Origin: a virus
Reading direction: 5' to 3' (one strand)
Length of the DNA stretch: 40,189 bases
Virus record (IMG/VR): IMGVR_UViG_3300021961_000226
Span: 1 to 40,189 of that record
The position numbers were made by a program, and so were the translations under genes. This document shows, piece by piece, positions 15,711 through 23,080 of this stretch. The notes under the pieces are model-generated. The model was not told the origin of the DNA. It ran no database searches and saw nothing but the letters and a program-made list of their open reading frames with translations. Position 1 is the stretch's first letter. Each line of letters begins with the position of its first letter.

Positions 15711-15953
15711 ATGGAAAACAAACAAACAATTACCCTTGAAGACTTGAAAGATTTTGATGTGTGGAAATCTTGGAAACACGACGAGGTTCAATTAGAACCA
15801 CTCTATACTGAAAAAGAGGTTGATAGAATTTTGGACACACAAAGAGGGAACTCTTATGTGGCCGTTTATGATAAAACATTAGATGTTGATGTTGCGTCAC
15901 TTGCCAGTAAATCTCCTGAACCTTGGGGATGGAGAAAAAGTAAAAACAAATGA
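15711..15953 (+). CDS. Hypothetical protein
   Basis: An 80-aa protein, not recognised: ITLEDLKDFDVWKSWKHDEV, then LYTEKEVDRILDTQRG. The C-terminus is basic (WGWRKSKNK). It lies 10 nt after the preceding gene. Confidence 0.65.
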   Translation: MENKQTITLEDLKDFDVWKSWKHDEVQLEPLYTEKEVDRILDTQRGNSYVAVYDKTLDVDVASLASKSPEPWGWRKSKNK

Positions 15954-15969
15954 TAAAAAAAACACGACC

Positions 15970-16065
15970 ATGATAATTTTCACAAACCACATTACAAGAA
16001 TTTACAAAAACGTAAAATTTGAAGAATACGGTTTGGAATACCGGGAGAAAAAATGTATATTTTAA
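15970..16065 (+). CDS. Possible 31-aa basic peptide
   Basis: ATG 15970 to TAA 16063-16065 encodes MIIFTNHITRIYKNVKFEEY and a short basic tail. It fills the gap between two genes in the same direction. There is no further support. Confidence 0.35.
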   Translation: MIIFTNHITRIYKNVKFEEYGLEYREKKCIF

Positions 16066-16067
16066 TT

Positions 16068-16148
16068 ATGGGTAATATAGTTGAACAAATCAGTGCTCAT
16101 GAATCAAAAATTTACGATATTAAGATATGTACAAGTCCTTCAAATTAA
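16068..16148 (+). CDS. Possible 26-aa peptide
   Basis: ATG 16068, 2 nt after the previous stop, encodes MGNIVEQISAHESKIYDIKI and six more residues. It overlaps the next gene by 22 nt. Tight packing is the only support. Confidence 0.35.
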   Translation: MGNIVEQISAHESKIYDIKICTSPSN

Positions 16149-16348
16149 CAAAAAGACATTCCGTGGCTTTCCACAAGTTCCGTAAGAGTGCAAAGACGAT
16201 ACAAACCAAAGTACCGGCATACCATAATGGTATATGTAAATCCACGGATGATATAAATGGATTCGACACATATTTCTTTGTGTTGGGTACATTTAGAATG
16301 ATGTGGTATGTTGAACATAAACATAAATGTGGACATAGTACCGGATAA
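16127..16348 (+). CDS. Small basic protein
   Basis: A 73-aa protein with a Lys/Arg/His-rich first third (FKLTKRHSVAFHKFRKSAKT), then aromatic segments and an ending HKHKCGHSTG. It could bind nucleic acid on composition alone. Function is unknown. Confidence 0.55.
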   Translation: MYKSFKLTKRHSVAFHKFRKSAKTIQTKVPAYHNGICKSTDDINGFDTYFFVLGTFRMMWYVEHKHKCGHSTG

Positions 16349-16352
16349 AATT

Positions 16353-16688
16353 ATGGAAAAGAGATTAGGAAAAATTGAATCAGTAAGATTCGGACACGGT
16401 GGATACCAAGACACGTGTATTGGTTTATCAGTTACATTAGGTGACGGTGGTTGGGGTGTTGGTGATTTCAAGGGGACATGGGACCCTGAGATGATTAAAT
16501 GTTCCGAACATTCTAAATGGACAGAAGAAGATAGAACCAATAACATTGGTGAGTCGGTTCGTTTTGTTTCTAAACTTTTAAAACAAGCGAAAGTTAATAG
16601 TGTGGATAAACTAAAGGGTGTTCCCATTGAAGCGATATTCGATGGTAACATGTTAAAAGAATGGAGAATATTAACGGAGGTTTTATGA
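16353..16688 (+). CDS. Conserved phage protein, function unknown
   Basis: A 111-aa protein starting at ATG 16353: EKRLGKIESVRFGHGGYQD, then GLSVTLGDGGWGVGDFKGTW near 29-48. This Gly-rich strand pattern recurs in a small family I associate with large phages. The C-terminal half is helical (VRFVSKLLKQAKVNSVDKLK). A longer frame from 16308 lies in the preceding gene and is not preferred. The stop overlaps the next start. Confidence 0.72.
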   Translation: MEKRLGKIESVRFGHGGYQDTCIGLSVTLGDGGWGVGDFKGTWDPEMIKCSEHSKWTEEDRTNNIGESVRFVSKLLKQAKVNSVDKLKGVPIEAIFDGNMLKEWRILTEVL

Positions 16689-17068
16689 TGAACTTTATTC
16701 GAAATCTACAATTCATTTTTAAACCACATTATTGGATGATGAATAATCCATACAATGAGGAATGGGATAAAAAACTAAACCAATTGATGGATAAATATCC
16801 AGTTGAATTTGGTCCTCGTAATTCCATTGATGGTGCAATTCACACTGTTAGTTTTGATGGAAATTTGGTGTGGGTTGCAAATTATCCATACTCATTTGCC
16901 ACACCACATTCATATGCCCGTGATATTGATGTCCGACCCTCAAGACTAACCATTCAAAGGTTATATAATTTGGTGAGTAATGAAAAACATAAAGTGGTGT
17001 ATAATAGGAATCCTTTGGCTGAGTATTTTGAAAAAGTAAATGAATCTTTAAATGAGGAACATAAGTGA
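16685..17068 (+). CDS. Hypothetical protein, ribosome site visible
   Basis: A 127-aa protein starting at ATG 16685 within an ATGATG overlap of the preceding stop. GGAGG at 16676-16680 is one of very few Shine-Dalgarno-like sites in the window; it may be chance because it lies in coding sequence. The sequence is aromatic-rich at the N-terminus (FIFKPHYWMMNNPYNEEW), with no family recognised. Confidence 0.65.
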   Translation: MMNFIRNLQFIFKPHYWMMNNPYNEEWDKKLNQLMDKYPVEFGPRNSIDGAIHTVSFDGNLVWVANYPYSFATPHSYARDIDVRPSRLTIQRLYNLVSNEKHKVVYNRNPLAEYFEKVNESLNEEHK

Positions 17069-17408
17069 AACACCAGAAAATTGGGTGGTAATGAAGATTG
17101 TTACCGCGGGTATAACCACATATAAAGTATTTGGTAGTTGGCGAGGTGGATATCTCAGCGGTGATTATTGGAGACTAAACAGTGGAATTAAAGACGTTGA
17201 AGAAGATGACGATTATTTCTACTTCAACGGATTCTCAGGTAGTTGTTACAAATGTAGTAAAAAACATTATGGTATTGCAACCACATACTGTTGGAGTGTT
17301 TTTGATTCTATGATTGAGTTAGGACTTTCAAAAGGTGCGGATGTGGTGATTATGGATAAAGATACTAACTGGTTAAATTTAAAGTCCGATGTAATTGAGA
17401 ATGGTTAA
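17052..17408 (+). CDS. Conserved phage protein with NWVVMK start
   Basis: A 118-aa protein. The N-terminus PENWVVMKIVTAGITTYKVFGSWRGGYLSGDYWRLNSGI follows a pattern I know from uncharacterised phage proteins (NWVVxK, then GSWxGGYLxGDxWRxNSGI). CYKCSKKHYG adds two Cys. It is predicted as a beta sandwich. It overlaps the previous gene by 17 nt. Confidence 0.75.
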   Translation: MRNISETPENWVVMKIVTAGITTYKVFGSWRGGYLSGDYWRLNSGIKDVEEDDDYFYFNGFSGSCYKCSKKHYGIATTYCWSVFDSMIELGLSKGADVVIMDKDTNWLNLKSDVIENG

Positions 17409-17415
17409 ATAAGAA

Positions 17416-17517
17416 ATGGAAATACTCAAGACAATAATTAGATTTATTTTGGTTGCATTATATCTAACATTAATTGTGTTGGGTAGTGCTCACGTGGTAA
17501 CAATATTACAAAGATGA
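17416..17517 (+). CDS. 33-aa membrane peptide
   Basis: One hydrophobic helix (TIIRFILVALYLTLIVLGSA) with few charges. It ends in an ATGA overlap with the next gene (ATG 17514), implying coupled translation. Confidence 0.55.
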   Translation: MEILKTIIRFILVALYLTLIVLGSAHVVTILQR

Positions 17518-17768
17518 CAGACAAATCAAAAGATAACTCACCCTATTGTTCCATATGTGATTCATGTGGTGTGGAAGGTTGTTGTTCACCCATGGTGTGT
17601 TACCAACATCCCGATGGTGATTACTGTAAATCTTACTTAAGAGATTTGAAATTTGCTTATGTAATGAATAGGTGGTTTGAAAATAATCTCTTGGACCAGT
17701 TAACGGAAGAACAAAAGGATGCCTACAATAAAGAGTGGGATACCGCATATGATAAAGTTTACGAATGA
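17514..17768 (+). CDS. Cys-rich phage protein, probable zinc binder
   Basis: An 84-aa protein. YCSICDSCGVEGCCSPMVC at 11-29 packs six Cys, followed by HPDGDYCKSYLRDLKFAY. Proteins with the YCxICDSCGxxGCC pattern recur in large phages with unknown function. The helical C-terminal half is acidic. Confidence 0.75.
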   Translation: MTDKSKDNSPYCSICDSCGVEGCCSPMVCYQHPDGDYCKSYLRDLKFAYVMNRWFENNLLDQLTEEQKDAYNKEWDTAYDKVYE

Positions 17769-17793
17769 AGATAAGAAAATACTATATAGATAA

Positions 17794-18072
17794 ATGGAAA
17801 ACGAAACATTTAAAATAATCATCAGTGGAACAATAAAAGAAGACAAAAGAATCCACATTGATATCGGTCAACCTTCAGAGGGTGTTTCAAGGATATTGGA
17901 TATAGAACAAATCCGTAGTTTTCTATGTGGTGCATTATCATTATCAATCAGAGCATCCAAAAATCAGGGGAAAGCCATGAGAGAAACAATAGAACATTTG
18001 GAGAATGAGTTTGTAAATCCAGATTCATTTAAAGATATGGGTGTTGAAGAAAAATTCAGGGTAGAAGAATAA
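17794..18072 (+). CDS. Hypothetical protein
   Basis: A 92-aa protein with a beta-hairpin-like start (FKIIISGTIKEDKRIHIDIG) and an amphipathic helix carrying CGALSLSIRASKNQGKAMRE. No family is recognised. Confidence 0.66.
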   Translation: MENETFKIIISGTIKEDKRIHIDIGQPSEGVSRILDIEQIRSFLCGALSLSIRASKNQGKAMRETIEHLENEFVNPDSFKDMGVEEKFRVEE

Positions 18073-18086
18073 ATTAGGATAATACA

Positions 18087-18431
18087 ATGAACATTGAAAC
18101 ATTCATTGATGAGTTAAGGAATACGGATTTATATATTCGTCACATATACACAGAAGGTGGGTGTTATAAATTCCATATATTGTTATCTAAACTATTCCGC
18201 GGGAGTAAACCATATATATCCCAACGTAAAAATCATATAATAACCAAATATAGAAATAACTACTATGACATATATGGTAAAATAGATAATGTAGATGGAT
18301 ATACCAAATTAAAAGAAGAAGAAAAACATATGGTAGAACAATGGAGTTTCCATAAGAATAATTTACTTCAACTAAATGAATGTCCACATTGTGAAGAACC
18401 AATAACGTATAGTGAAAAAAAATATAATTGA
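18087..18431 (+). CDS. Hypothetical protein with CxxC knuckle
   Basis: A 114-aa basic protein, YIRHIYTEGGCYKFHILLSKLF at the N-terminus and a terminal CPHCEEPITYSEKK. The CPHC pair near residue 101 resembles half a zinc ribbon, possibly completed by Cys26 or a His. Function is unknown. Confidence 0.66.
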   Translation: MNIETFIDELRNTDLYIRHIYTEGGCYKFHILLSKLFRGSKPYISQRKNHIITKYRNNYYDIYGKIDNVDGYTKLKEEEKHMVEQWSFHKNNLLQLNECPHCEEPITYSEKKYN

Positions 18432-18458
18432 GTATTAGAAATTTGTATCTTATATTTG
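18428..18458 (+). promoter_or_regulatory. Bacteroidetes-type promoter
   Basis: TTG at 18428-18430, 20 nt, then TATATTTG at 18451-18458, 13 nt before the ATG at 18472. Confidence 0.7.
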
Positions 18459-18471
18459 AGAAAAAGACAAA

Positions 18472-18711
18472 ATGATTACAGAACAAAATCTCGTTAAGTT
18501 AGGTTTCACAAAATACTATGGTGATAATAATGAATGGTATTATTACACATTGGATATAGGAGATATATCTTTAACATCTACAGAGAGTGATTTGATAGAG
18601 AATGATAATTGGTTGGTCTACATAGATGAACATTCTGATTTTGTAATTAACAATTTGAGTAATCTGAATGGACTGATTAATATCTTACACAGAATATTGG
18701 AAGGAATGTAA
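18472..18711 (+). CDS. Hypothetical protein
   Basis: A 79-aa acidic protein (TKYYGDNNEWYYYTLDIGDISL, then NLNGLINILHRILEGM). The pattern of aromatic strands ending in a helix is common in small phage proteins. It has its own promoter. Confidence 0.68.
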   Translation: MITEQNLVKLGFTKYYGDNNEWYYYTLDIGDISLTSTESDLIENDNWLVYIDEHSDFVINNLSNLNGLINILHRILEGM

Positions 18712-18712
18712 T

Positions 18713-18808
18713 ATGAAATATATAAAACAGTTTTGGAACCATTTGGTGCTGGTAGAAAACCACAGAATGGAATCTATGGTAAGGATGAAAAGACCTCACT
18801 CAGTTTAA
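18713..18808 (+). CDS. Possible 31-aa basic peptide
   Basis: ATG 18713, 1 nt after the previous stop, encodes KYIKQFWNHLVLVENHRMES and a short MVRMKRPHSV tail. It is basic with no membrane helix. Support is packing only. Confidence 0.4.
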   Translation: MKYIKQFWNHLVLVENHRMESMVRMKRPHSV

Positions 18809-18838
18809 ACCTTTTTGTAATACAATTGTTATTAGTGT

Positions 18839-19033
18839 ATGAAAAAATATATGCTACATAGACCACTATCGGATATGGAATCTGATGGTGTTTACTTTGA
18901 GGATTCTATAAAAAAGAAACTGATTGAGGATAGGGAAAAATTAACATGTCAGTATAGTGGGTTACCCTCTGTGGATTTTTATAGGGAGGATAAGGTGGTC
19001 ATTTATGACCCCCATGTAATACAAGAAGAGTAA
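18839..19033 (+). CDS. Small hypothetical protein, last + strand gene of the left half
   Basis: A 64-aa protein, MKKYMLHRPLSDMESDGVYF, then KKLIEDREKLTCQYSG. It is not recognised. It is the final + strand gene before the convergent switch. No clear + strand terminator follows it. Confidence 0.58.
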   Translation: MKKYMLHRPLSDMESDGVYFEDSIKKKLIEDREKLTCQYSGLPSVDFYREDKVVIYDPHVIQEE

Positions 19034-19383
19034 AAAAATCCTTGATTTTAACCCCCTAATCCAGACATTTTTTGTCGTAAGGAATTTTTTCAGAATATAT
19101 ATGGATGTATTACAAAAAATCCCGCTGGTCGTATTACAATCGACAAAAGTGTGTCAAAGTGGTAAATTGTGGGAGATAGTGTAGGATTGTCCCTTTCGTG
19201 AAATAAGAGTTATATTTTTATATTTTCAGAAAAACAGTATTAGATATAAACCATTTAGATGTCATACAAGGGATGGTTTTATATATGTGTATATATGTCA
19301 TACACGGGGTTCGGTGTCATACACCTAAAAAATGCCAACCTAAATTCGTCGGTCATTGTTTTTTTAAACAAAACTTTCAGGAC
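19034..19383. other. Convergent non-coding region with GTCATACA repeats
   Basis: No credible gene. Three GTCATACA copies occur at about 19262, 19297 and 19313, the last two flanking CGGGGTTCG. A GCCAACCTAAATT half-site follows at 19334-19346. This is the boundary between the + strand and minus-strand halves. The same GTGTCATACA sequence recurs beside GCCAA sites at 35.4 and 37.4 kb, so the region belongs to the right-half repeat family. Confidence 0.6.
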
Positions 19384-19416
19384 AAAAAAAAATCCTGTGA
19401 AACTAATCACAGGATT
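19384..19416 (-). terminator. Intrinsic terminator
   Basis: Stem AATCCTGTGA/TCACAGGATT (19391-19400 and 19407-19416), followed on the minus strand by a run of nine T. It ends the AP2/histone-like gene's transcript. Confidence 0.9.
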
Positions 19417-19439
19417 CAGTTAAGAGATTTTTTGTAAAA

Positions 19440-19712
19440 TTACATAGTACTCAAAATACTCTTACGGAACGCGAACGCTTTCTTCTTAGAAGAGAAGTTC
19501 TGAGAGTAACGGGTTCCGTTAACACTAGCGCGAACTCGGTAAGAGAAACCATCGTAGTAGATGTGGTGAGAAACTGCTACATAAGTACTAACAGTTGTTC
19601 TCGCCACGGGTGTAGCTACGGCTTTTTTAGACCCACCCTTCTTAGGGGCTGGTGCTGGTTTCGCTGCGGGTTTGCTAGCGGGTTTTTTTGTTGTGGACTT
19701 CTTTGTTGCCAT
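19440..19712 (-). CDS. Histone-tail-like basic protein fused to an AP2/arm-type DNA-binding domain
   Basis: A 90-aa protein starting at the ATG at 19712 (MATKKSTTKKPASKPAAKPA); a longer frame adds a hydrophobic leader that reads like upstream promoter DNA. Residues 1-40 are Lys/Ala/Pro repeats like histone H1 tails. Residues about 41-88 (STYVAVSHHIYYDGFSYRVRASVNG, split here as YYDGFSYRVRASVNG then TRYSQNFSSKKKAFAFRKSI) predict three strands and a helix, as in AP2 and integrase arm domains that bind DNA. It probably coats or regulates DNA. Four GCCAAACTAAAT copies sit just upstream of its promoter, suggesting self-control. Confidence 0.75.
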   Translation of the reverse strand: MATKKSTTKKPASKPAAKPAPAPKKGGSKKAVATPVARTTVSTYVAVSHHIYYDGFSYRVRASVNGTRYSQNFSSKKKAFAFRKSILSTM

Positions 19713-19793
19713 AATATAATAATTTTGTATATAAATAATAAACAAGAAAATCCTAAAAACCAAATCCTGTATAAAATATTTTAAAGAACTTGT

Positions 19794-19945
19794 GCCAAAC
19801 TAAATCGGGGATTCCAGGGTCACCTGTCATCTGAACCCCCGCCAAACTAAATCCACCATCTCAGGTCCCGTCGACCGATTCTGATTCGGCCAAACTAAAT
19901 CGGGAATTCCGGTATCACCTGTCGTCGGACTTAGCCAAACTAAAT
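19794..19945 (-). repeat. Four direct copies of GCCAAACTAAAT at 45-48 bp spacing
   Basis: The 12-mer is exact at 19794-19805, 19841-19852, 19889-19900 and 19934-19945. The 33-36 nt between copies are GC-rich, carry GTCGAC and GAATTC palindromes, and twice contain CACCTGTC, a stretch seen again in other right-half cassettes. The array fills the gap between the zinc-ribbon gene and the AP2/histone-like gene and overlaps the former's last codons by 6 nt. The first copy's GGC (minus strand) is 29 nt upstream of a TTTGG box. It is likely a protein-binding array controlling the AP2/histone-like gene. Confidence 0.85.
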
Positions 19946-20260
19946 GAACAGTATGATTCCCTCCTCAGGGTCCTCATAATATCTCGGGTCACTTAGACAG
20001 ACGTTACATGTGGATGGTAACAATTGTTGTTTACCCTTTAAACCGTCCACCTGAAACTGTGATAATGGTTTCGGGATTATACATCCACATACGTAACATT
20101 GCATCCGATAGATATTTAAATCTCCTCTCTCGTGTAACGATGTCAAGTCACGGTCTCTTCCCATTATAACCTGTTCGTCGACATGTGTTATAGTGTCTTC
20201 AAAGAACTCTCCTGTAGTAGGGTCCGTAAAGTATACCTTATCTCTGATGAACAGTTTCAT
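19940..20260 (-). CDS. Zinc-ribbon-like hypothetical protein
   Basis: A 106-aa protein starting at ATG 20260 (MKLFIRDKVYFTDPTTGEFF), 4 nt after the upstream stop; an earlier ATG at 20287 overlaps the previous gene. CYVCGC near 61-66 and CNVC near 89-92 form a four-Cys knuckle pair. The N-terminal part looks like a small beta barrel. Function is unknown. Confidence 0.68.
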   Translation of the reverse strand: MKLFIRDKVYFTDPTTGEFFEDTITHVDEQVIMGRDRDLTSLHERGDLNIYRMQCYVCGCIIPKPLSQFQVDGLKGKQQLLPSTCNVCLSDPRYYEDPEEGIILFI

Positions 20261-20264
20261 AACG

Positions 20265-20732
20265 TTACAGATGCGTATTGTATACATCGAAATCCCTGAT
20301 TCCCATATTCAATCTTTCTGCTCTTGCGTTGTGTTGTAAGTATGCCTGAATTCCTTCACCCTCTTCTACGGCCTGAAATATTAATTCATGTTTAAATTGT
20401 TCTGAGGTCATCACTCTTACAATTGATAACCCGAGGAGTCTCATCCAGAATGGTTCATCCACCATTACAGATTTAATCCTGAAGTACTGAACCGATTCAC
20501 GAGTCACACTGAAGACTCCTTTACGTTCAACAACACAGTCATCATAGAATTCATACCTCCAACAGTCTACTTCGAAATATTTGTAGATGTATATGACCAC
20601 AGCCAGTGCACATGCATATGGGTGGACGAAATATGATACAGGTACCATGGTTAGCCAACCAAAATTCATCCACTGAGATGGACTCAAGATATGATTCGGT
20701 TTTGATGCGTGTTGTTTATTGAACATAGTCAT
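20265..20732 (-). CDS. Membrane protein with bacterial PH-like domain
   Basis: A 155-aa protein. Two hydrophobic helices at about 24-54 (WLTMVPVSYFVHPYACALAVVIYIY) precede YEFYDDCVVERKGVFSVTRE, then VQYFRIKSVMVDEPFWMRLLGLSIVRVMTSEQ. This strand order, with the RIKSVxVDEPFWxRLLG segment, is typical of DUF304/bPH2 domains next to membrane helices. Its role at the host inner membrane is unknown. It overlaps the lipoprotein gene upstream. Confidence 0.72.
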   Translation of the reverse strand: MTMFNKQHASKPNHILSPSQWMNFGWLTMVPVSYFVHPYACALAVVIYIYKYFEVDCWRYEFYDDCVVERKGVFSVTRESVQYFRIKSVMVDEPFWMRLLGLSIVRVMTSEQFKHELIFQAVEEGEGIQAYLQHNARAERLNMGIRDFDVYNTHL

Positions 20733-21013
20733 TATTTTAATTTAGCATACCCTCTTTGATTACATCCACATGGTATGGATTTCTTGGACAATGCATTAAA
20801 TGGGATACTGTCCAACAAATAAACACTCTTAATTGTTGAGTCACAGTAAACATCATTCTTCCAATAATTATAAATCATCGGACCGTGTCCCTTATTGCAT
20901 ATATAAAGGATGTCACCCGATACGATTGCTACATCCGAGTGTTTGATGTATGTTGAGGTACTTCTGCACCCAACCACAAATAAAATTGGCAATATCAATA
21001 GTAATTTTTTCAT
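20732..21013 (-). CDS. Putative lipoprotein
   Basis: A 93-aa protein: MKKLLLILPILFVVGC, a signal peptide ending in the lipobox VVGC with Cys16. The mature part has two further Cys near the C-terminus (IPCGCNQRG). It probably lies in the envelope. Its stop overlaps the PH-like gene's start. Confidence 0.78.
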   Translation of the reverse strand: MKKLLLILPILFVVGCRSTSTYIKHSDVAIVSGDILYICNKGHGPMIYNYWKNDVYCDSTIKSVYLLDSIPFNALSKKSIPCGCNQRGYAKLK

Positions 21014-21036
21014 GATTCAAATCTAAATAAAATTTA

Positions 21037-21636
21037 TTACTTCTCTAGTTGGATATCGCGAAAAAAATCAAAATCGATTACACCTTCTTCTTCAACTTGA
21101 AAGTCCACACACATTGCCACAATCTTTCCTCTTTTCTTTGCGACATATAAACTGTATGAACCGTCACCAAAACCTGATGAGGATACGACTCCACTGTCAT
21201 ACACACCCCAAGATTTTTCACCTAAGGTTCGAGAACACATACTAACATACCATATTTCTCCTTCTTCCTCTTTACGACCATCAGTCATTTCTTTCCAAGG
21301 TGAAACACCAAAGAATGAAATGTCCCCATCACCCAAACCAATTTTCTCGGTGATTGAATCGTTACGGTAAGTTTCTTTTGAGAAGATACCACACTGACCT
21401 GAATCGACCCCGATGGTTGCGGAATGTTCCTCCCATCTTAGGATATCATCTTTATGGTCCTCGTGTATGACAAGTAACATTGAACATCTCTTACCCCAAT
21501 CACCTGCGTCGTGTTTCTTCAGGTGGGTGTCATACATACCGGGTTTTACTTTGTCAACTACAGCTTGACACCAGGTTGGGATTGTGTAACAAGGGTCGGA
21601 TACGACGACCTTACTGTTTAATTTAATCTTGTCCAT
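21037..21636 (-). CDS. DUF4241-like phage protein
   Basis: A 199-aa protein. VVVSDPCYTIP near 10-20, GVDSGQCGIFSKETY near 76-90, EIWYVSMCSRTLGEKSWG and GVVSSSGFGDGSYSLY near 147-164 match the strand pattern of DUF4241 and related phage proteins with SDPCY and VDSGQ boxes. Function is unknown. It overlaps the upstream gene by 14 nt. Confidence 0.8.
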   Translation of the reverse strand: MDKIKLNSKVVVSDPCYTIPTWCQAVVDKVKPGMYDTHLKKHDAGDWGKRCSMLLVIHEDHKDDILRWEEHSATIGVDSGQCGIFSKETYRNDSITEKIGLGDGDISFFGVSPWKEMTDGRKEEEGEIWYVSMCSRTLGEKSWGVYDSGVVSSSGFGDGSYSLYVAKKRGKIVAMCVDFQVEEEGVIDFDFFRDIQLEK

Positions 21637-21940
21637 TGTTATCGGTTTTAAATTGATTTGATATTAGTAAATCTAAAATGTATGACAACTCATATATGTC
21701 GAGTTCCCCTAATTGAATTTCTTCTTCCTCAACCTCACTGGTACAGATAACAAACTCACCCCGTAACCCGACCGCCGCGTATGACACACGAACATAATCA
21801 TCGTCCCAAGTTGATATAGTTACCCAAACTCTAAACATCTCGTTAAAATGTAATTCATCTTGACCGAGTTCACCTACGAATCGTTTGATATTGTTTATAA
21901 TATCATTCTGTAAATCCTGTACTTGTTGTTTATATGACAT
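21623..21940 (-). CDS. Hypothetical protein
   Basis: A 105-aa protein with an N-terminal coiled helix (YKQQVQDLQNDIINNIKRFV), a beta middle containing VWVTISTWDDDYVRVSY, and an acidic helix EEEEIQLGELDIYELSYIL. It is not recognised. It has its own promoter and begins the run to the terminator at 19.4 kb. Confidence 0.7.
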   Translation of the reverse strand: MSYKQQVQDLQNDIINNIKRFVGELGQDELHFNEMFRVWVTISTWDDDYVRVSYAAVGLRGEFVICTSEVEEEEIQLGELDIYELSYILDLLISNQFKTDNNGQD

Positions 21941-21959
21941 AATATTTTGGTTCTTGATT

Positions 21960-22013
21960 CAAACTTAATACTAATTCTAGAATATTCCAAATTTTTTTGT
22001 GATATTTTTCGCC
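21960..22013 (-). promoter_or_regulatory. Promoter with upstream TGGC element
   Basis: On the minus strand, GATTTTGTCTGGC ends at 22011, then 19 nt, TTTGG (21987-21991), 19 nt, TAAGTTTG (21960-21967). This is the first right-half promoter with the phased half-site, here in a variant form (TCTGGC). Confidence 0.72.
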
Positions 22014-22021
22014 AGACAAAA

Positions 22022-22324
22022 TCAGTACATCTCCTCCATCACCTTCTTTGCTTTCTCGAAATGTTTTTCAATCTGTTTTGCAAAAGACACTAAACGTGCT
22101 TTGGTTTTTGCGTATGCAAAGAACTGACAATACTCACTGTCGAAATCGATTCCGTTGCAATTAACATTTCGTTTAATACAATCCTCGAAATCATATGCTG
22201 AATCAAAGTCGTGACTAATCACATCCTTTTTAGGGAAACCAGTGATGGTCCAAGTTGCACCGTCCCAATCTCCTTTGAAGATTGATAAACCAATGTTTGT
22301 TTTGATGTCTTCTGTTCTTTTCAT
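22022..22324 (-). CDS. Hypothetical protein
   Basis: A 100-aa protein, IKTNIGLSIFKGDWDGATWTIT at the start and a charged helix FAKQIEKHFEKAKKVMEEM at the end. It is not recognised. It lies 4 nt from the next gene upstream in transcription order. Confidence 0.7.
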   Translation of the reverse strand: MKRTEDIKTNIGLSIFKGDWDGATWTITGFPKKDVISHDFDSAYDFEDCIKRNVNCNGIDFDSEYCQFFAYAKTKARLVSFAKQIEKHFEKAKKVMEEMY

Positions 22325-22328
22325 GACT

Positions 22329-22814
22329 CTACTTTTTAAATGATGAATTGAATGTTTTGATATTCTCTAAAATCTCAAGGTCCATTGCTTGGGCCAACTT
22401 GTTTTTTGCTTTCTCCATGAAGTCCTTGTTGCCAAGCAAAATCTCGAGGTTACCGTCCGACTCAGGATGGAATTCAATTTTGTCGACAATGACACGGACA
22501 TCTTTTGACTTCTTATCCTTACGGTAGAATGGAGTCCTTGCGTAGATGTACTCACGGACTTGGGTCAACTTGATATCACTAAGGTCCTCACGAATCCTCA
22601 TTTGGATTATAATCTCCTCGAGTGATGCAAGTTTTTCGAACATCACTTTACTCTTAGTAACCTCCTTCTTATACAGGGCTGTAAGTTCTTCCAACTCCTT
22701 GGAATATTTCTTACCACCTCCATGGTTAATGAATTGGTCATATGAACTAAGTTCACTTGAGGACCCTACGATGTCGATGAAGACACCTTCGATTGTTTTA
22801 TTTACTCGTCCCAT
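22329..22814 (-). CDS. Hypothetical helical protein
   Basis: A 161-aa protein with a predicted coiled coil near 37-80 (YSKELEELTALYKKEVTKSK, EEIIIQMRIRED). The C-terminal part contains KDVRVIVDKIEFHP and LEILLGNKDFMEKAKNKLA. No family is recognised. Confidence 0.7.
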   Translation of the reverse strand: MGRVNKTIEGVFIDIVGSSSELSSYDQFINHGGGKKYSKELEELTALYKKEVTKSKVMFEKLASLEEIIIQMRIREDLSDIKLTQVREYIYARTPFYRKDKKSKDVRVIVDKIEFHPESDGNLEILLGNKDFMEKAKNKLAQAMDLEILENIKTFNSSFKK

Positions 22815-22817
22815 AAT

Positions 22818-23078
22818 TTAAAATAGGTTTATTACTGTTCTTAACATGCCAAACAAAATCCGAGGTTCAGCTGTCCCGTCGGAAACTTTTTCTTCAGAGG
22901 TTTCCATTTCTCTTTTTAGTTGAATTGCTTCATCCACCCGTATACGCTGCTCAATTGTTCTTGAGTGGTATTTGGATGAAACAATTACATTTTCTTTTAT
23001 CCTCAATTCGTCAACCCATTCTTGATAGGTTAATTGTACCTGAGGTTCTGCTGTCGACATTACTTTTAAGTTATCCAT
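22818..23078 (-). CDS. Hypothetical protein
   Basis: An 86-aa charged, helical protein (VQLTYQEWVDELRIKENVIV, TIEQRIRVDEAIQLKREMET). Its C-terminal codons RILFGM contain a full GCCAAACAAAATC-type motif (22849-22861), one of the few coding copies. Function is unknown. Confidence 0.65.
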   Translation of the reverse strand: MDNLKVMSTAEPQVQLTYQEWVDELRIKENVIVSSKYHSRTIEQRIRVDEAIQLKREMETSEEKVSDGTAEPRILFGMLRTVINLF

Positions 23079-23080
23079 CG

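Noticed and set aside
16145-16651. 168-aa minus-strand frame
   Set aside because: It lies opposite the conserved gene at 16353 and its neighbour, has low-complexity Cys/Pro-rich composition and no promoter, so it is a shadow frame.
19794-19945. CRISPR-like array (12-bp repeats, 33-36 nt spacers)
   Set aside because: The repeat is too short for CRISPR and is not confined to the array. The same word occurs singly and inverted across the right half. No cas gene is visible, and inter-repeat sequences recur in other cassettes instead of being unique.
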